Of a stretch of DNA of 64,000 bases, positions 1-9,709 are shown piece after piece (positions within the stretch are counted from its first letter, which is position 1; every line of letters begins with the position of its first letter). The translations under genes and the position numbers were made by a program. The notes under the pieces are model-generated. The model saw nothing but the letters and a program-made list of their open reading frames with translations, ran no database searches and was not told where the DNA came from. The DNA comes from Calamus simplicifolius (Eukaryota; Streptophyta; Magnoliopsida; Arecales; Arecaceae), in assembly GCA_900491605.1 (NCBI GenBank), contig UESW01004011.1, positions 1,303,118 through 1,367,117 of the forward strand. The letters are read 5' to 3'.

Positions 1-663
1 CTTTCACATGGGGCTGTGATTGCAATATGTTAATAAAACAAAGAAAGTTTTTGGATGAGGTAACGGATATGAGAGTATGATTTGTTTCCTTAAAATAATA
101 ATAATAAGATGCCGTGAGCTATCAAGCACAGAAGGTAGGAGGATCTCAGCTGTTAAATTGATAGGCCTCTTGTTGGCACTAAATCATCGTCCTTGAATAT
201 CCACAAGCATCCGGTCGCCTCCTCCAGCGAGCTCGAAATCCTTCGGCGAGCTTCTTGCACCTGGGAGCTTACAAACAAGTCCTGAGAATCGAAGATTCTG
301 ATAGAAACCCTCCGACACTCAAGTCAGTATTCTGAACAACAGCTGTTAGCTTGTGGAAGTCCGAAAGAGAGGAGAGAGAGGCTGTGTTCCGTCAGAGTAG
401 GTGACTGCAGCTGGTTGGCAGATGCTATTTGGTTTGGACAGCTGTTGCAGGCTGCTGCAGGGTATGGCCGACCGTTACGGCGCTTGCCAGACATGTCCCA
501 CATGCCACCTTTCCGCTATTTTATGTGGACAGTGATGACGATAAAGTCAGGCACGTGGGCCCCAAAGTGCAGCCGCTGGGGCAGAAGATGAAGTTTGGAG
601 TTGAAGCCGGCTGTCCCTCGTAGAGCATTGATTATAGAGCACTTGCATGACACTGTTCACTTG
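1..663. repeat. Degenerate remnant related to the element A LTR leader
   Basis: No gene is visible. Positions about 185-360 align by eye with 870-1060: both contain the run about slopes of ‘gcatccggtcgcc’, ‘gcgagctt’, and ‘ccctccgac’ followed by ‘ctcaagtcagt’. The copy here is much more diverged than the two copies inside element A. It is probably part of an older related LTR into which element A inserted. The 5' boundary lies outside the window. Confidence 0.5.
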
Positions 664-1734
664 CATGGTGATGACGCCCAATCACCGATCCTGAACGTCG
701 GGAACGGAGTGCTTCTCCAACTTCGCTTGACCGGGTTGCCTGCAAAGAAGTCCCAAGACCGGAGATGATTCTCCGATGGGACCCTCCGACGTCCAAGTTA
801 GCGACTGAGGTCACAGCTGAAGAGGGGCTCGAATGAGCCCTTTTTGGTGTGGAAAAAGAGATCAATCTGATGCTGCCAGATCACCCCCTTGAACGTCCGC
901 GAGCATCCGGTCGCCTTCCCCAGCGAGCCCGGGATCTTCCGGCGAGCTTCTCGCGTCTGGGAGCCTGCAAAAAGTCCCGGGGGCTGGAGATTCCGGCGAG
1001 GACCCTCCGACGCTCAAGTCAGTGCTCTGGGCAACAGCCGTGAGCTTGAGGAAGCTCGAAAGAGAAAGCGAGAGAGAGGCTCGGAGAAGAGCTTTCTGTG
1101 AGCAGAATGAGCGTTTTAGAGTATTGTTGTGGTTATCAGTTCTTAGTTCAGTTCTTCGTTACCTGGTCGGGGGTCTCTCTTACCCATTTTATAGATGTAT
1201 GGAGTCTATCTGATTTGAGTAGTTGAGGCCTCATAATGACGACTTTGGTGGATGAAGTGTCAGAGTTGATGTATGTGAGGCTTGGGGTGCTGCCACTTGT
1301 AAGAGCATTTAAGGTGATGGCAGCAATGGCAGAGCTTGCTTCCTTCTTTGATATGTCAGGATTGCAGGTCAAGTCCCATCAAAGTGGGTGGCTATAGCTG
1401 GTTGGTGGGTAAAGTCCCATCAACGACGTGGCCAATGGGTAGGTGGACCTGGCGTTGTCAGGCGGCGCGAGTCAGAGAGGTGGCTCCCTGAATTGCTGGG
1501 GCCATGCTGGGGCCAATCTGGAGAGAACTGGAACATCTTGACCCTCCCGAGGGAGCTGAGGCTGAGCCTGGTTGACCAGGGGCGGCCGGGGCCGTCCTCC
1601 CCGGCCAGGAAGTGCCGGGGCGGGGCCGGCCAGGAATGGCTGGGGCCGGCCCGGCCGGCTCGGAGATGCCGGGGCCGAGAAGGGCCGGCCAAGATGGCCG
1701 AGGATGACTCGGCGGGCACGGAGATGCCGGGGCC

Positions 1735-2150
1735 GGCTGGGAAGTGTTGGGGCCGGCTAGCTTGGACACGCCGGGGCCGGCTAGGAAAGTGTCGGGGCCG
1801 GCCAGCTTGGACACTCCGAGGGCCGGCTAGGAAAGTGCCGGGGCCGGCCAGCTTGGACACGCCGAGGGCTGGCTAGGAAAGTGCCGGGGCCGCCTAGATT
1901 GGAGACGTAGGGGGCCGGCTAGGAAGACGTCGGGCCGCTTGGGAAGGTGCCGGGGCCGCCTAGCTTGAACACGCCGGGGGATGGCTAGGAAAGTGCCGGG
2001 GCCGGCCAGCTTGGACACGCCGAGGGCCGGCTAGGAAAGTGCCGGGGCCAGCTAGGAGGTGCTGGGGCCGCCTAGATTGGAGACCTAGGGGGCCGGCTAG
2101 GAAGACGCCGGGCCGCTTGGGAAGGTGCCGGGGCCGCCTAGCTTGGACAC
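1735..2150. repeat. GC-rich tandem repeat, unit about 46 bp
   Basis: Imperfect units carry ‘ggccggccagcttggacacg’ followed by a ‘ggctaggaaagtgccg’ block. The unit repeats with variation through this part of the LTR and again at 6665-7225 in the other LTR. No coding function is apparent. Confidence 0.75.
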
Positions 2151-2194
2151 ACCGGTGTCACCACCCTGATATTGCGCATGTGCGCCTTGGAAGC

Positions 2195-2870
2195 GTCGGC
2201 CATGGAGGTGTCAGCCTTGGAGCTGTCGGCCATAGAGCTGCCGGCCATGGAGCTGTCGGCCATGGAGCTGCCGGCCTTGGAGCTGCCGGCCTTGGAGCTG
2301 CCGGCCATGGAGCTGTCGGCCATGGAGCTGTCGGCCTTGGAGCTGTCGGCCATAGAGCTGCCGGCCATGGAGCTGCCGGCCTTGAAGCTGCCGGCCTTGG
2401 AGCTGTCGGCCATGGAGCTGCCAGCTTTGGAGCTACCAGCCTTGAAGCTGTCGGCCTTGGAGCTATCGGCCTTGGAGCTGTCGGCCTTGGAGCTGTCGGC
2501 CATGAAGCTGCCGGCCTTGGAGCTGCCGGCCTTGGAGCTGTCGGCCTTGGAGCTGTCGGCCATGGAGCTGTCGGCCTTTGAGCTGTCGGCCTTGGAGCTG
2601 CCGGCCTTGGAGCTGCCGGCCATGGAGCTGCCACCCATGGAGCTACCGGCCTTGAAGCTGTCGGCCTTGGAGCTGTCGGCCATGGAGCTGCCAGCCTTGG
2701 AGCTGCCAGCCTTGAAGCTGTCGGCCTTGGAGCTGTCGGCCTTGGAGCTGCCGGCCATGGAGCTGTCGGCCTTAGAGCTGCCGGCCTTGGAGCTGTCGGC
2801 CTTGGAGCTATCGGCCATGGAGCTGCCGGCCTTGGAGCTGTCGGCCTTGGAGCTATCGGCCATGGCGCTT
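2195..2870. repeat. 15-bp minisatellite, about 45 copies
   Basis: The unit is ‘ggagctgtcggccat’, with T/C and A/T variants (ctgccgg, cttgg). Because 15 is a multiple of three, all frames stay open. One frame reads as [10 protein letters not shown] pentapeptides and another as [10 protein letters not shown] pentapeptides. The other LTR has only about nine units at 7244-7375. Confidence 0.9.
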
Positions 2871-4069
2871 ATAGCAATTGGGTGTGCGTGGCTTTATGAG
2901 GCCATAAACGCTACTGTGGCCAAAGGGCCATTTGGAGGCCAAAGGGGGGCTCCGTCGGTTTCCTTCCTTCATGGTTCTCTAACGGCGTTGGATCAGCCAC
3001 ATCAGATGCCCCCTCGCCCCTGAGTCGAAGCGGGTCCACCCAGCAAGGCGAAAGGGGCGTTACCTCCCAAGCGGCTGATCCTCGCCTGACTTTAGGCCTT
3101 TAACTTTTGACATGAAGTTTGGATGTGGGTCTCCGTCCACATGCTGTTGAGGCAAAGAGCCAATGATGCCGCAATGATGCTCCTGAGATAGAGGGAGCCG
3201 TTGCCGCGGAGGCAGAGATAAGCCGCTGGGGCTGTAATAAGGCCGTTGAGGCTAAAACAAGATGGCTAAAGCAGAAATAAAACCACAGGGACTGAAATAA
3301 AATTGCCTGTGTGTGTTTGTGTGCTAGTCCAGAAGGTGACTCAAGCGGGTACAGGCTGTTAGGGATTTGAGCCGACTCGGGGCGTATGCTAGCCAGGCCG
3401 AGTGGTATCCATTAGCCGCCATACCGTCGAGCTACTCTGAAACCACCTCGGGGGTTTCGTGGCTGGCCTGAGGGGTGACTCGAGGTCGCTGGAATCATAG
3501 GTCTTGAACCACCGCGGGGGTTTTGCGGCCGGCCCGGGGGTAACCTTTTGATAACAGGACCGTCGAGAGCCTTTTGAATGGTTGGTTTTCCCATAATGCA
3601 TTTAGATACTAATGAAAAGAAACCTTTTCTTGTAGTGTACTTAGCTCTTTGTTGGAGGAATTTGTCTCCTTCTGCTTCGTTTTGGGAGGCTCCACGTTAG
3701 TGGCTTTTGTTGGTGAGCTTGGAGGGGCTCTTTACTTTTGGCATGAAATTTAGAGGTGGGTGTCTGTCAACTGTGAGCTGAGGAGTTGGCCTTTCCTAGC
3801 TGTGAGCCGATTGACCGTTGGCCGCTAATGCAGGGCTGAAGCCGCTGAGGCTGAAATGAAGCCGTTGAGGCTGTGACGAAGCTGCTGAGGCAAAGTTGAG
3901 GACATTGAGAGCCTTTGGAACCCCGGAGGGTGACCTGAGAGTTGAGAGTCGTCAAGTGCCTTTTATAACGAGCTGGCCTCGAGCTTTTTGTGCTGAGCTG
4001 GGGTCGAGTTTAGAGTGCCGGCGCTTGGGGTCAACCGAGGTCTTCCCTGCTGGACCTGCCGACCGGGGT

Positions 4070-4965
4070 CGGGCTTTAGTTGTTGAGAGCCGATGATACA
4101 TCGCTCTGCCAGTGGTACACTGGCTTCATGCCTGGCTGGCCCAGGGCTTTTTGTGCTGATCGGGGTCGGGCTTTAGTTGTTGAGAGCCGATGGTACATCG
4201 CTCTGCCAGTGGTACACTGGGCTTCATGCCTGGCTGGCCCAGGGCTTTTTGTGCCGACCGGGATCGGGCTTTAGTTGTTGAGAGCCGATGGTACATCGCT
4301 CTGCCAGTGGTACACTGGGCTTCATGCCTGGCTGGCCCAGGGCTTTTGTGCCGACCAGGATCGGGCTTTAGTTGTTGAGAGCCGATGGTACATCGCTCTG
4401 CCAGTGGTACACTAGGCTTCATGCCTGGCTGGCCCAGGGCTTTTTGTGCCGACCGAGGTTGGGCTTTAGTTGTTGAGAGCCGATGGTATATCGCTCTGCC
4501 AGTGGTACACTGGGCTTCGTGCCTAGCTGGCCCAGGGCTTTTTGTACCGACCGGGGTTGGGCTTTAGTTGTTGAGAGCCGATGGTGCATCGCTCTGCCAA
4601 TGGTACACTAGGCTTCGTGCCTGGCTGGCCCAGGGCTTTTGGTGCCGACCGGGATCGGGCTTTAGTTATTGAGAGCCGATGGTACATCGCTCTGCCAGTG
4701 GTACACTGGGCTTCGTGCCTGGTTGGCCCAGGGCTTTTGTGCCGACCGAGGTCAGCCTTTAGTTGTTGAGAGCCTATGGTACATCGCTCTGCCAGTGGTA
4801 CATTGGGCTTCGTGCCTGGCTGGCCCAGGGTTTTTTGTGCCGACCGGGATCGGGCTTTGGTTGTTAAGAGCCGATGGTACATCACTCTGCCAGTGGTACA
4901 TTGGGCTTCGTGCCTGGCTGGCCTAGGGCTTTTTGTGCCGACCGGGGTCGGGCTTTGGATGTTGA
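4070..4965. repeat. 98-bp tandem repeat, nine full copies plus a partial
   Basis: Units start with ‘gggctttagttgttgagagc’ at about 4070, 4168, 4266, 4363, 4461, 4559, 4657, 4754, 4852 and 4950, so the period is 97-98 bp. Each unit contains ‘ccgatggtacatcgctctgc’ and ‘tggctggcccagggcttttt’. The unit contains an inverted pair (gatggtacatc). Copies are about 90-95% alike, with the ‘catgcctgg’ and ‘cgtgcctgg’ variants grouped in runs, which suggests local duplication. Confidence 0.9.
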
Positions 4966-5249
4966 TGCAAGGTAGATCTTCCCTGCATGACATTTTTAAG
5001 TATTAATGAAAGAAAACTGTCTTAAGTGCAATATACTTAGCTCTTGTAGCACCCATATTTTCCTTTTGCGGGTTTGAGCACTTTCGTCCGCTGGTGACCT
5101 GCCCCCCAGGGAGTCATGTTAGTCGGATTGGAAGTGTCGTTGCTCTTACTTGGGCCTTTCCTCGCATTAGAGGCCAGGACGAGATGCCTGTGGTCGGGAA
5201 GAAGCTGGAAACCGGGACAAAGCTGGAGTCCGTTGAGGAAAGCCTCGAC

Positions 5250-5590
5250 AGTTGGTGGTCATTGAAGATGAATGGCTGGGAGAGTCCATCGAGGGCGTTG
5301 CTGAGAGTTGAGTGGCCCCCGAGCGTTGCTTCTGCAGTTCATGAACTGCTACTTTCAAAGATTGATCTTGCTGATTGAGGATGGTCAGCTGGTTAATCAG
5401 AGCAGCTGAAGCTGGTGGTGAAGGAGGGGCAGGGAGAGAGAGACTGGTCTTTTGTCGCTCAGTGCAATGTGGATGCCCCCCAGCACGATTTGTAAGAACC
5501 TCTGGCATGTGCATCACCACCACTGCTATAGAGGGGACAGAGATGTATAGCTCAAGGAGACAGAGCTTTCTTTCCTTCAGCGCGTCCCCC
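5250..5590 (-). pseudogene. Possible gag N-terminal remnant of element A
   Basis: The minus strand has an open frame with a Pro/Ser/Ala-rich stretch followed by a leucine-rich, helix-like segment (ALINQLTILNQQDQSLKVAV) ending near HELQKQ. Its position just inside the primer-site end, and the layout, match the gag leader of the Tat element (HPSPP stretch, then an IRELQQQ helix, at 36748-37185). There is no capsid or zinc-knuckle domain. The homology is suggestive only. Confidence 0.35.
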
Positions 5591-6664
5591 CTTCCTGGCG
5601 TGCCAATCTGATGACGCCCAATCACCGATCCTGAACATCGGGAACGGAGTGCTTCTCCAACCTTCGCTTCACCGGGTTGCCTGCAAAGAAGTCCCAAGAT
5701 CGGAGAGGATTCTCTGGTGGGACCCTCCGACGTCCAAGTTAGCGACTGAGGTTACAGCTGAAGAGGGGCTCGAATGAGCCCTTTTTGGTGTGGAAAAAGA
5801 GATCAATCTGATGCTGCCAGATCACCCCCCTCGAACGTCCACGAGCATCCGGTTGCCTTCCCCAGCGAGCCTGGGATCTTTCGGTGAGCTTCTCGTGTCT
5901 GGGAGCCTGCAAAAAGTCCCGGGGGCCGGAGATTCCAGCGGGGACCCTCCGACGCTCAAGTCAGTGCTCTGGGCAACAGCCGTGAGCTTGAGGAAGCTCG
6001 AAAGAGAAAGAGAGAGAGGCTCGGAGAAGAGCTTTCTGTGAGCAGAAATGAGTGTTTTAGAGTATTGTTGTGGTTATCAGTTCTTAGTTCAGTTCTTCAT
6101 TACCTGGTCGGGGGTCCCTCTTACCCATTTTATAGATGTATGGAGTCTATCTGATTTGAGTGGTTGAGGCCTTATAATGACAACTTTGGTGGATGAAGTG
6201 TCAGAGTTGATGTCTGTGAGGCTTGGGGTGCTGCCACTTGTAAGAGCATTTAAGATGATGGCAACAATGGCAGAGCTTGCTTCCTTCTTTGATATGTCAG
6301 GACTGCAGGTCAAGTCCCATCAAAGTGGGTGGCTGCAGCTAGTTGGTGGGTCAAGTCCCATCAATGATGTGGCCAGTGGGTAGGTGGACCTGGCATTGTC
6401 AGGCGGTGCGAGTCAGAGAGGTGGCTCCCTGAATTGCTGGGACCACGCTGGGGCCAATCTGGAGAGAACTGGAACATCTCGACCCTCCCGAGGGAGCCGA
6501 GGCTGAGCCTGGTAGACCAGGGGCGGCCGGGACCGTCCTCCCCGGCCAGGAAGTGCCAGGGCGGGGCCGGCCAGGGATGGCTAGGGCCGGCCCGGTCGGG
6601 TCAGAGATGCCGGGGCCGAGAAGGGCCGGCCAGGATGGCCGGGGATGACTCAGCGGGCAGAGAT

Positions 6665-7225
6665 GCCGGGGCCGGCTGGGAAGTGCCGGGGCCGGCTAGC
6701 TTGGACACGCCGGGGCCGACTAGGAAAGTGCCGGGGCCGGCCAGCTTGAATACGCCGAGGGCCGGTTAGGAAAGTGCCGGGGCCGGCCAGCTTGGACAAG
6801 CCGAGGGCCGGCCAGCTTGGATACGCCGAGGCTGGCTAGGAAAGTACCGGGGCTGCCTAGATTGGGGCCACCTAGCTTGGACATGCCGGGGGCCGGCTAG
6901 GAAAGTGCCGGGGCCGGCCAACTTGGACACGCCTGGGGCCGGCTAGGAAAGTGCTGGGGCCGGCCAGCTTGGACACGCCGAGGGCTGGCTAGGAAAGTGC
7001 CGAGGCCGGCCAGCTTGGACACGCCGAGGGCCGGCTAGGAAAGTGCCGGGGCCGGCTGGGAGGTGCCGGGGCCGCCTAGATTGGAGACGTAGGGGGCCGG
7101 CTAGGAAGACGCTGGGCCGCTTGGGAAGGTGCCGGGGCCGCCTAGCTTGGACACGCCGGGGGCCGGCTAGGAAAGTGCCGGAGCCGGCCAGCTTGGACAC
7201 GCCGAGGGCCAGCTAGGAAGACGCT
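6665..7225. repeat. GC-rich tandem repeat, unit about 46 bp (right LTR)
   Basis: This is the same repeat family as 1735-2150: GCCGGCCAGCTTGGACACGC followed by a GGCTAGGAAAGTGCCG-type block. The array here is somewhat longer than in the left LTR, so both repeat types in this LTR changed copy number independently. Confidence 0.75.
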
Positions 7226-7243
7226 GGGCGCCGACCTTGGAGG

Positions 7244-7375
7244 CGTCGGCCATGGAGGTGTTGGCCTTGGAGCTGTCGGCCATAGAGCTGCCGGCCATGG
7301 AGCTATCGGCCTTGGAGCTGTCGGCCATGGAGCTGCTGGCCTTGAAGCTGTCGGCCTTGGAGCTATCGGCCATGG
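7244..7375. repeat. 15-bp minisatellite, about nine copies
   Basis: Same 15-bp unit (ggagctgtcggccat and variants) as 2195-2870, but only about nine copies. Flanking sequence on both sides aligns with the left LTR, so the difference is array length and not a different location. Confidence 0.9.
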
Positions 7376-7519
7376 CGCTTAGAGCAATTGGGTGTGCTTG
7401 GCTTTATGAGGCCATAAACGCTACCGTGGCCGAAGAGCCTTTTGGAGGCCAAAGGAGGGCTCTGTCGGTTTCCTTCCTTCATGGTTCTCTAACGGTGTTG
7501 GATCAGCCACATCACATGA

Positions 7520-9709
7520 TACTATTCATGGCCGAGGCCGAGGGCGAGGGGCTGTAGTCGGGAGATATGCCGGGCTTCATGGGAAGAAGGAAGGCCATGC
7601 ACATGGTTTCATGGGTCCAAAGTCACATGCCTGGCCGAGGAAGAGTCGGTAGGCAAGGTTGAGGGGGCAGCAGTCCGAATTGAGGCCGACGGGGGCTTGC
7701 AGACTGGAGTCGGTGTGGCTCCTTGGGCGCAAGAAAGAGAAAGGGAAGGAGGGGCTGTGCTGAGAGGTGGCTGCATGAAGACGGGAGGATAATGCACCCC
7801 CCCCCCCCTCCATGCACGTGAACGCTGCATGGCTGCATGGAAGAGGAGGAGAAAGGCCCCACTTCCATGCACATGAATACCGCATTGGAGTTTGCCCATG
7901 CTGGCAGCCGAAGATGTCCAGAGCCGAGGCCCGAGGTGAGCAGTCCGAGGCTGAAGAGGAGCCGGTCCGAGGCCGAGGAAAGCCGTCCGAGGCCGAGGGG
8001 GGCTGTCCGAGGCTGAGGTGTCGTCCGCTAGGAGAGAGGAGCTGGCAAGAGTTGGAGATGGTGGCCGTACAAGGCCGAGGCGGAGTCGGGATGGTCCAAG
8101 GCCGAGGGAGTCGTCCGAAGCCGAGGGGAGCTGGCAGGAGCTAAAGATGGAGGCCGTACAAAGCCGAGGCGGAGTCGGAGATGGTCCGAGGTGAAGTCTG
8201 GAGCTAGGCGCTGAGAGAAGAGGCTGGGAGCTCACATTTGGAGGACGGGAAGGAACTATAGTTGGGCCCGCTGTCGGGAGCTGGAGTGGAGCTGGGAGGG
8301 ACGGAGGATCAGACTTGGGAGCTCAGCTCTGGTCCTTGAATGCGGGGAGCTTCGTGGGAGAGAAGATCCGGAGTCTTTGAGCTTCTTGATGGTGAACAGT
8401 TGAGAGGAGAGAGAAAAGGTGGTGGAGCTTCCGTTAATCAGGGACGTCCGTGGTAGGAGCCGGGAGCAGCTCGAGGCGGCCGAGGGGTAGCTCGGGAGCA
8501 GCCTGAGACGGCTGAGGTGGAGCTTCCATGAACTGGGGATGTCCGTGGGAGGAGCCGGGAGCAGCTTGAAACGGCCGAGGGGGAGCTCGGGAGCAACTTG
8601 AGGCGACGGAGGGGGAGCTCGGAGCAACCTGAGGCAGCCGAGGGGGAGCTTGGGAGCTTCCGGAGGCGGCCGAGGTGGAGCTTGGGAGCTTCCGGAGGCG
8701 GCCGAGGTAGAGCTCGGGAGCAGCTTGAGGCGGCCGAGGCTTAGCTCGGGAGCTTCCGAAGGTGGCTGAGGGGGAGCTCGAGAGCACCTGGAGGCAGCCG
8801 AGGAGTAGCTCGGGAGCTTCCGAATGTGGCTGAGGGTGAGCTCGGGAGCAGCCTGAGACGGCTGAGGGTGAGCTCGGGAGCAGCCGCAAGGTCTCTGTGC
8901 CGGGGCCCTGTCGCCTGGGAGGAGATGGAGTAAAGAGCCTGGGAAGGAGAGCTTGAAGCTGGGGCCACTCGCGCGGGGGCTGCCAAGCCGGAAAGACCCG
9001 GAGGACTGGAAGCCCGAAGCCACGGAGACCAAGATGACCAGGAGTCGGGGCAAAACCATTGTGCTTCAAGAGCCAAAAGCGAGATCGGAGGTGGAGCTTG
9101 GGAGGAGACGAATGCTTTGGTGCTACGGTCTCTCCTGCATGGGGGCACGTTGGAGCCATGCAACGTAGGCGTGGGGGGTGCTGTTGAAGTTGGTGAAGTG
9201 GCAGCCAAGGCCTCACTGGAACAAAAGCCCGGGACAACCAAAGGCGTCCGACCCTGTTCCAGGATCCGGCACGACGCTGGGGACTCCTCGCGGCCGAGGG
9301 GAAAAGCCGAGAGCCGAGGCCAACGGGAAGAGGCCGAAGGTCGAGGCCGATGGGAAGAGATCATCCGAAGGGAAGAGACTGGGCCCTCGGCTCTGCCCGA
9401 AGTAGCGCTGGTGCACCGAAGAAAGCCACGGTCGGGTGCAAAGTGGTCGGGAACGACCGAAAGCAGGGGAGCCGGGGGCTTCCGTTCGAACTCGGGGGTG
9501 ACCAGAACTATCCGAGGAGTCGAGGATGTCCGAAGCATCAAAACAACGCTGAGAGCAACCACAGAATCGGACGGCCGATGAGGATGGAGAGGATTGTGGC
9601 CAGATCTGGTAGAAGACTGGAAGGGAGTCGGGACAGAGCCGAAGACCTAATGGAACTCCCTCCTCTCTTCCTTGGTCTTTGGCTCATCTTCCCCTCCCCC
9701 CCCCCCCCT
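7520..9709. other. GC-rich repetitive spacer between elements
   Basis: No convincing gene is seen. The plus strand is rich in ‘ggccgagg’ and ‘gccgaggcggagtcgg’ words. The long minus-strand open frames are Pro/Ser/Leu-rich and follow the repeats. A C-rich run lies at 7797-7810 and another at 9690-9708. This is probably the body of an older element, but no LTR, primer site or domain could be assigned. Confidence 0.5.
8450..8890. repeat. Imperfect 32-bp tandem repeat
   Basis: The core ‘gagctcgggagcagc’ or ‘gagcttgggagcttcc’ is followed by ‘ggaggcggccgaggtg’. Two clear steps of 32 bp are visible at 8651 to 8683 and 8838 to 8870. Because 32 is not a multiple of three, the open frames crossing it change their repeated peptide each unit, which argues against protein coding. 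Confidence 0.7.

Larger units (their letters stand above)
669..3004 (-). repeat. Element A 3' LTR (left copy)
   Basis: This 2336-bp LTR begins TGATGACGCC and ends CCACATCA. It contains two related leader modules (669-840 and 865-1060), a GC-rich 46-bp repeat zone and a long 15-bp minisatellite. It is about 430 bp longer than the other LTR, almost entirely because of the minisatellite. Long open frames inside it in several frames are by-products of the repeats, not genes. Confidence 0.8.
3005..5608 (-). other. Internal region of element A, essentially non-coding
   Basis: It starts next to the left LTR with ‘gatgccccctcgcccctgag’, whose complement is the polypurine tract. It ends with ‘ctggcgtgccaatc’, the complement of the primer-binding region. 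Between them are GC-rich spacer, a 98-bp tandem array and a short gag-like remnant. No pol domain is recognisable in any frame. Confidence 0.7.
669..7514 (-). mobile_element. Element A: large non-autonomous LTR retrotransposon (Tat-related, LARD-like)
   Basis: Two long direct repeats (669-3004 and 5609-7514) both begin TGATGACGCC and end CCACATCA, with TG...CA termini. Flanks are CATGG (664-668) and CATGA (7515-7519), a 4/5 match as expected for an aged 5-bp target duplication. Reading on the minus strand, the primer site lies just left of 5609 and the polypurine tract just right of 3004. The internal part is only 2.6 kb and has no protease, reverse transcriptase or integrase. It must have relied on enzymes from an autonomous relative. 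The primer-site and polypurine sequences resemble those of the Tat element at 27236-38406, which points to that lineage. By eye the first 120 bp of the LTRs differ at about 7 sites. Confidence 0.8.
5609..7514 (-). repeat. Element A 5' LTR (right copy)
   Basis: This 1906-bp LTR is the partner of 669-3004, with the same ends. It includes the two leader modules (5609-5780 and 5805-5995), the GC-rich 46-bp repeat zone and a short 15-bp minisatellite. It is followed by CATGA, the imperfect target duplication. Confidence 0.8.

Noticed and set aside
2138..3023. Long open frames ([10 protein letters not shown] and [10 protein letters not shown] repeat proteins) on both strands
   Set aside because: They are produced by a 15-bp tandem repeat inside an LTR, are open in several frames at once, and vary in length between the two LTRs.
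3900..5006. Repeated open frames (ALPVVHWASCLAGPG and complement)
   Set aside because: By-products of the 98-bp tandem array; the period is not a multiple of three.
7609..9562. Pro/Ser-rich minus-strand open frames up to 273 residues
   Set aside because: Overlapping frames on both strands in GC-rich repeats with a 32-bp period; no domain and no start context.
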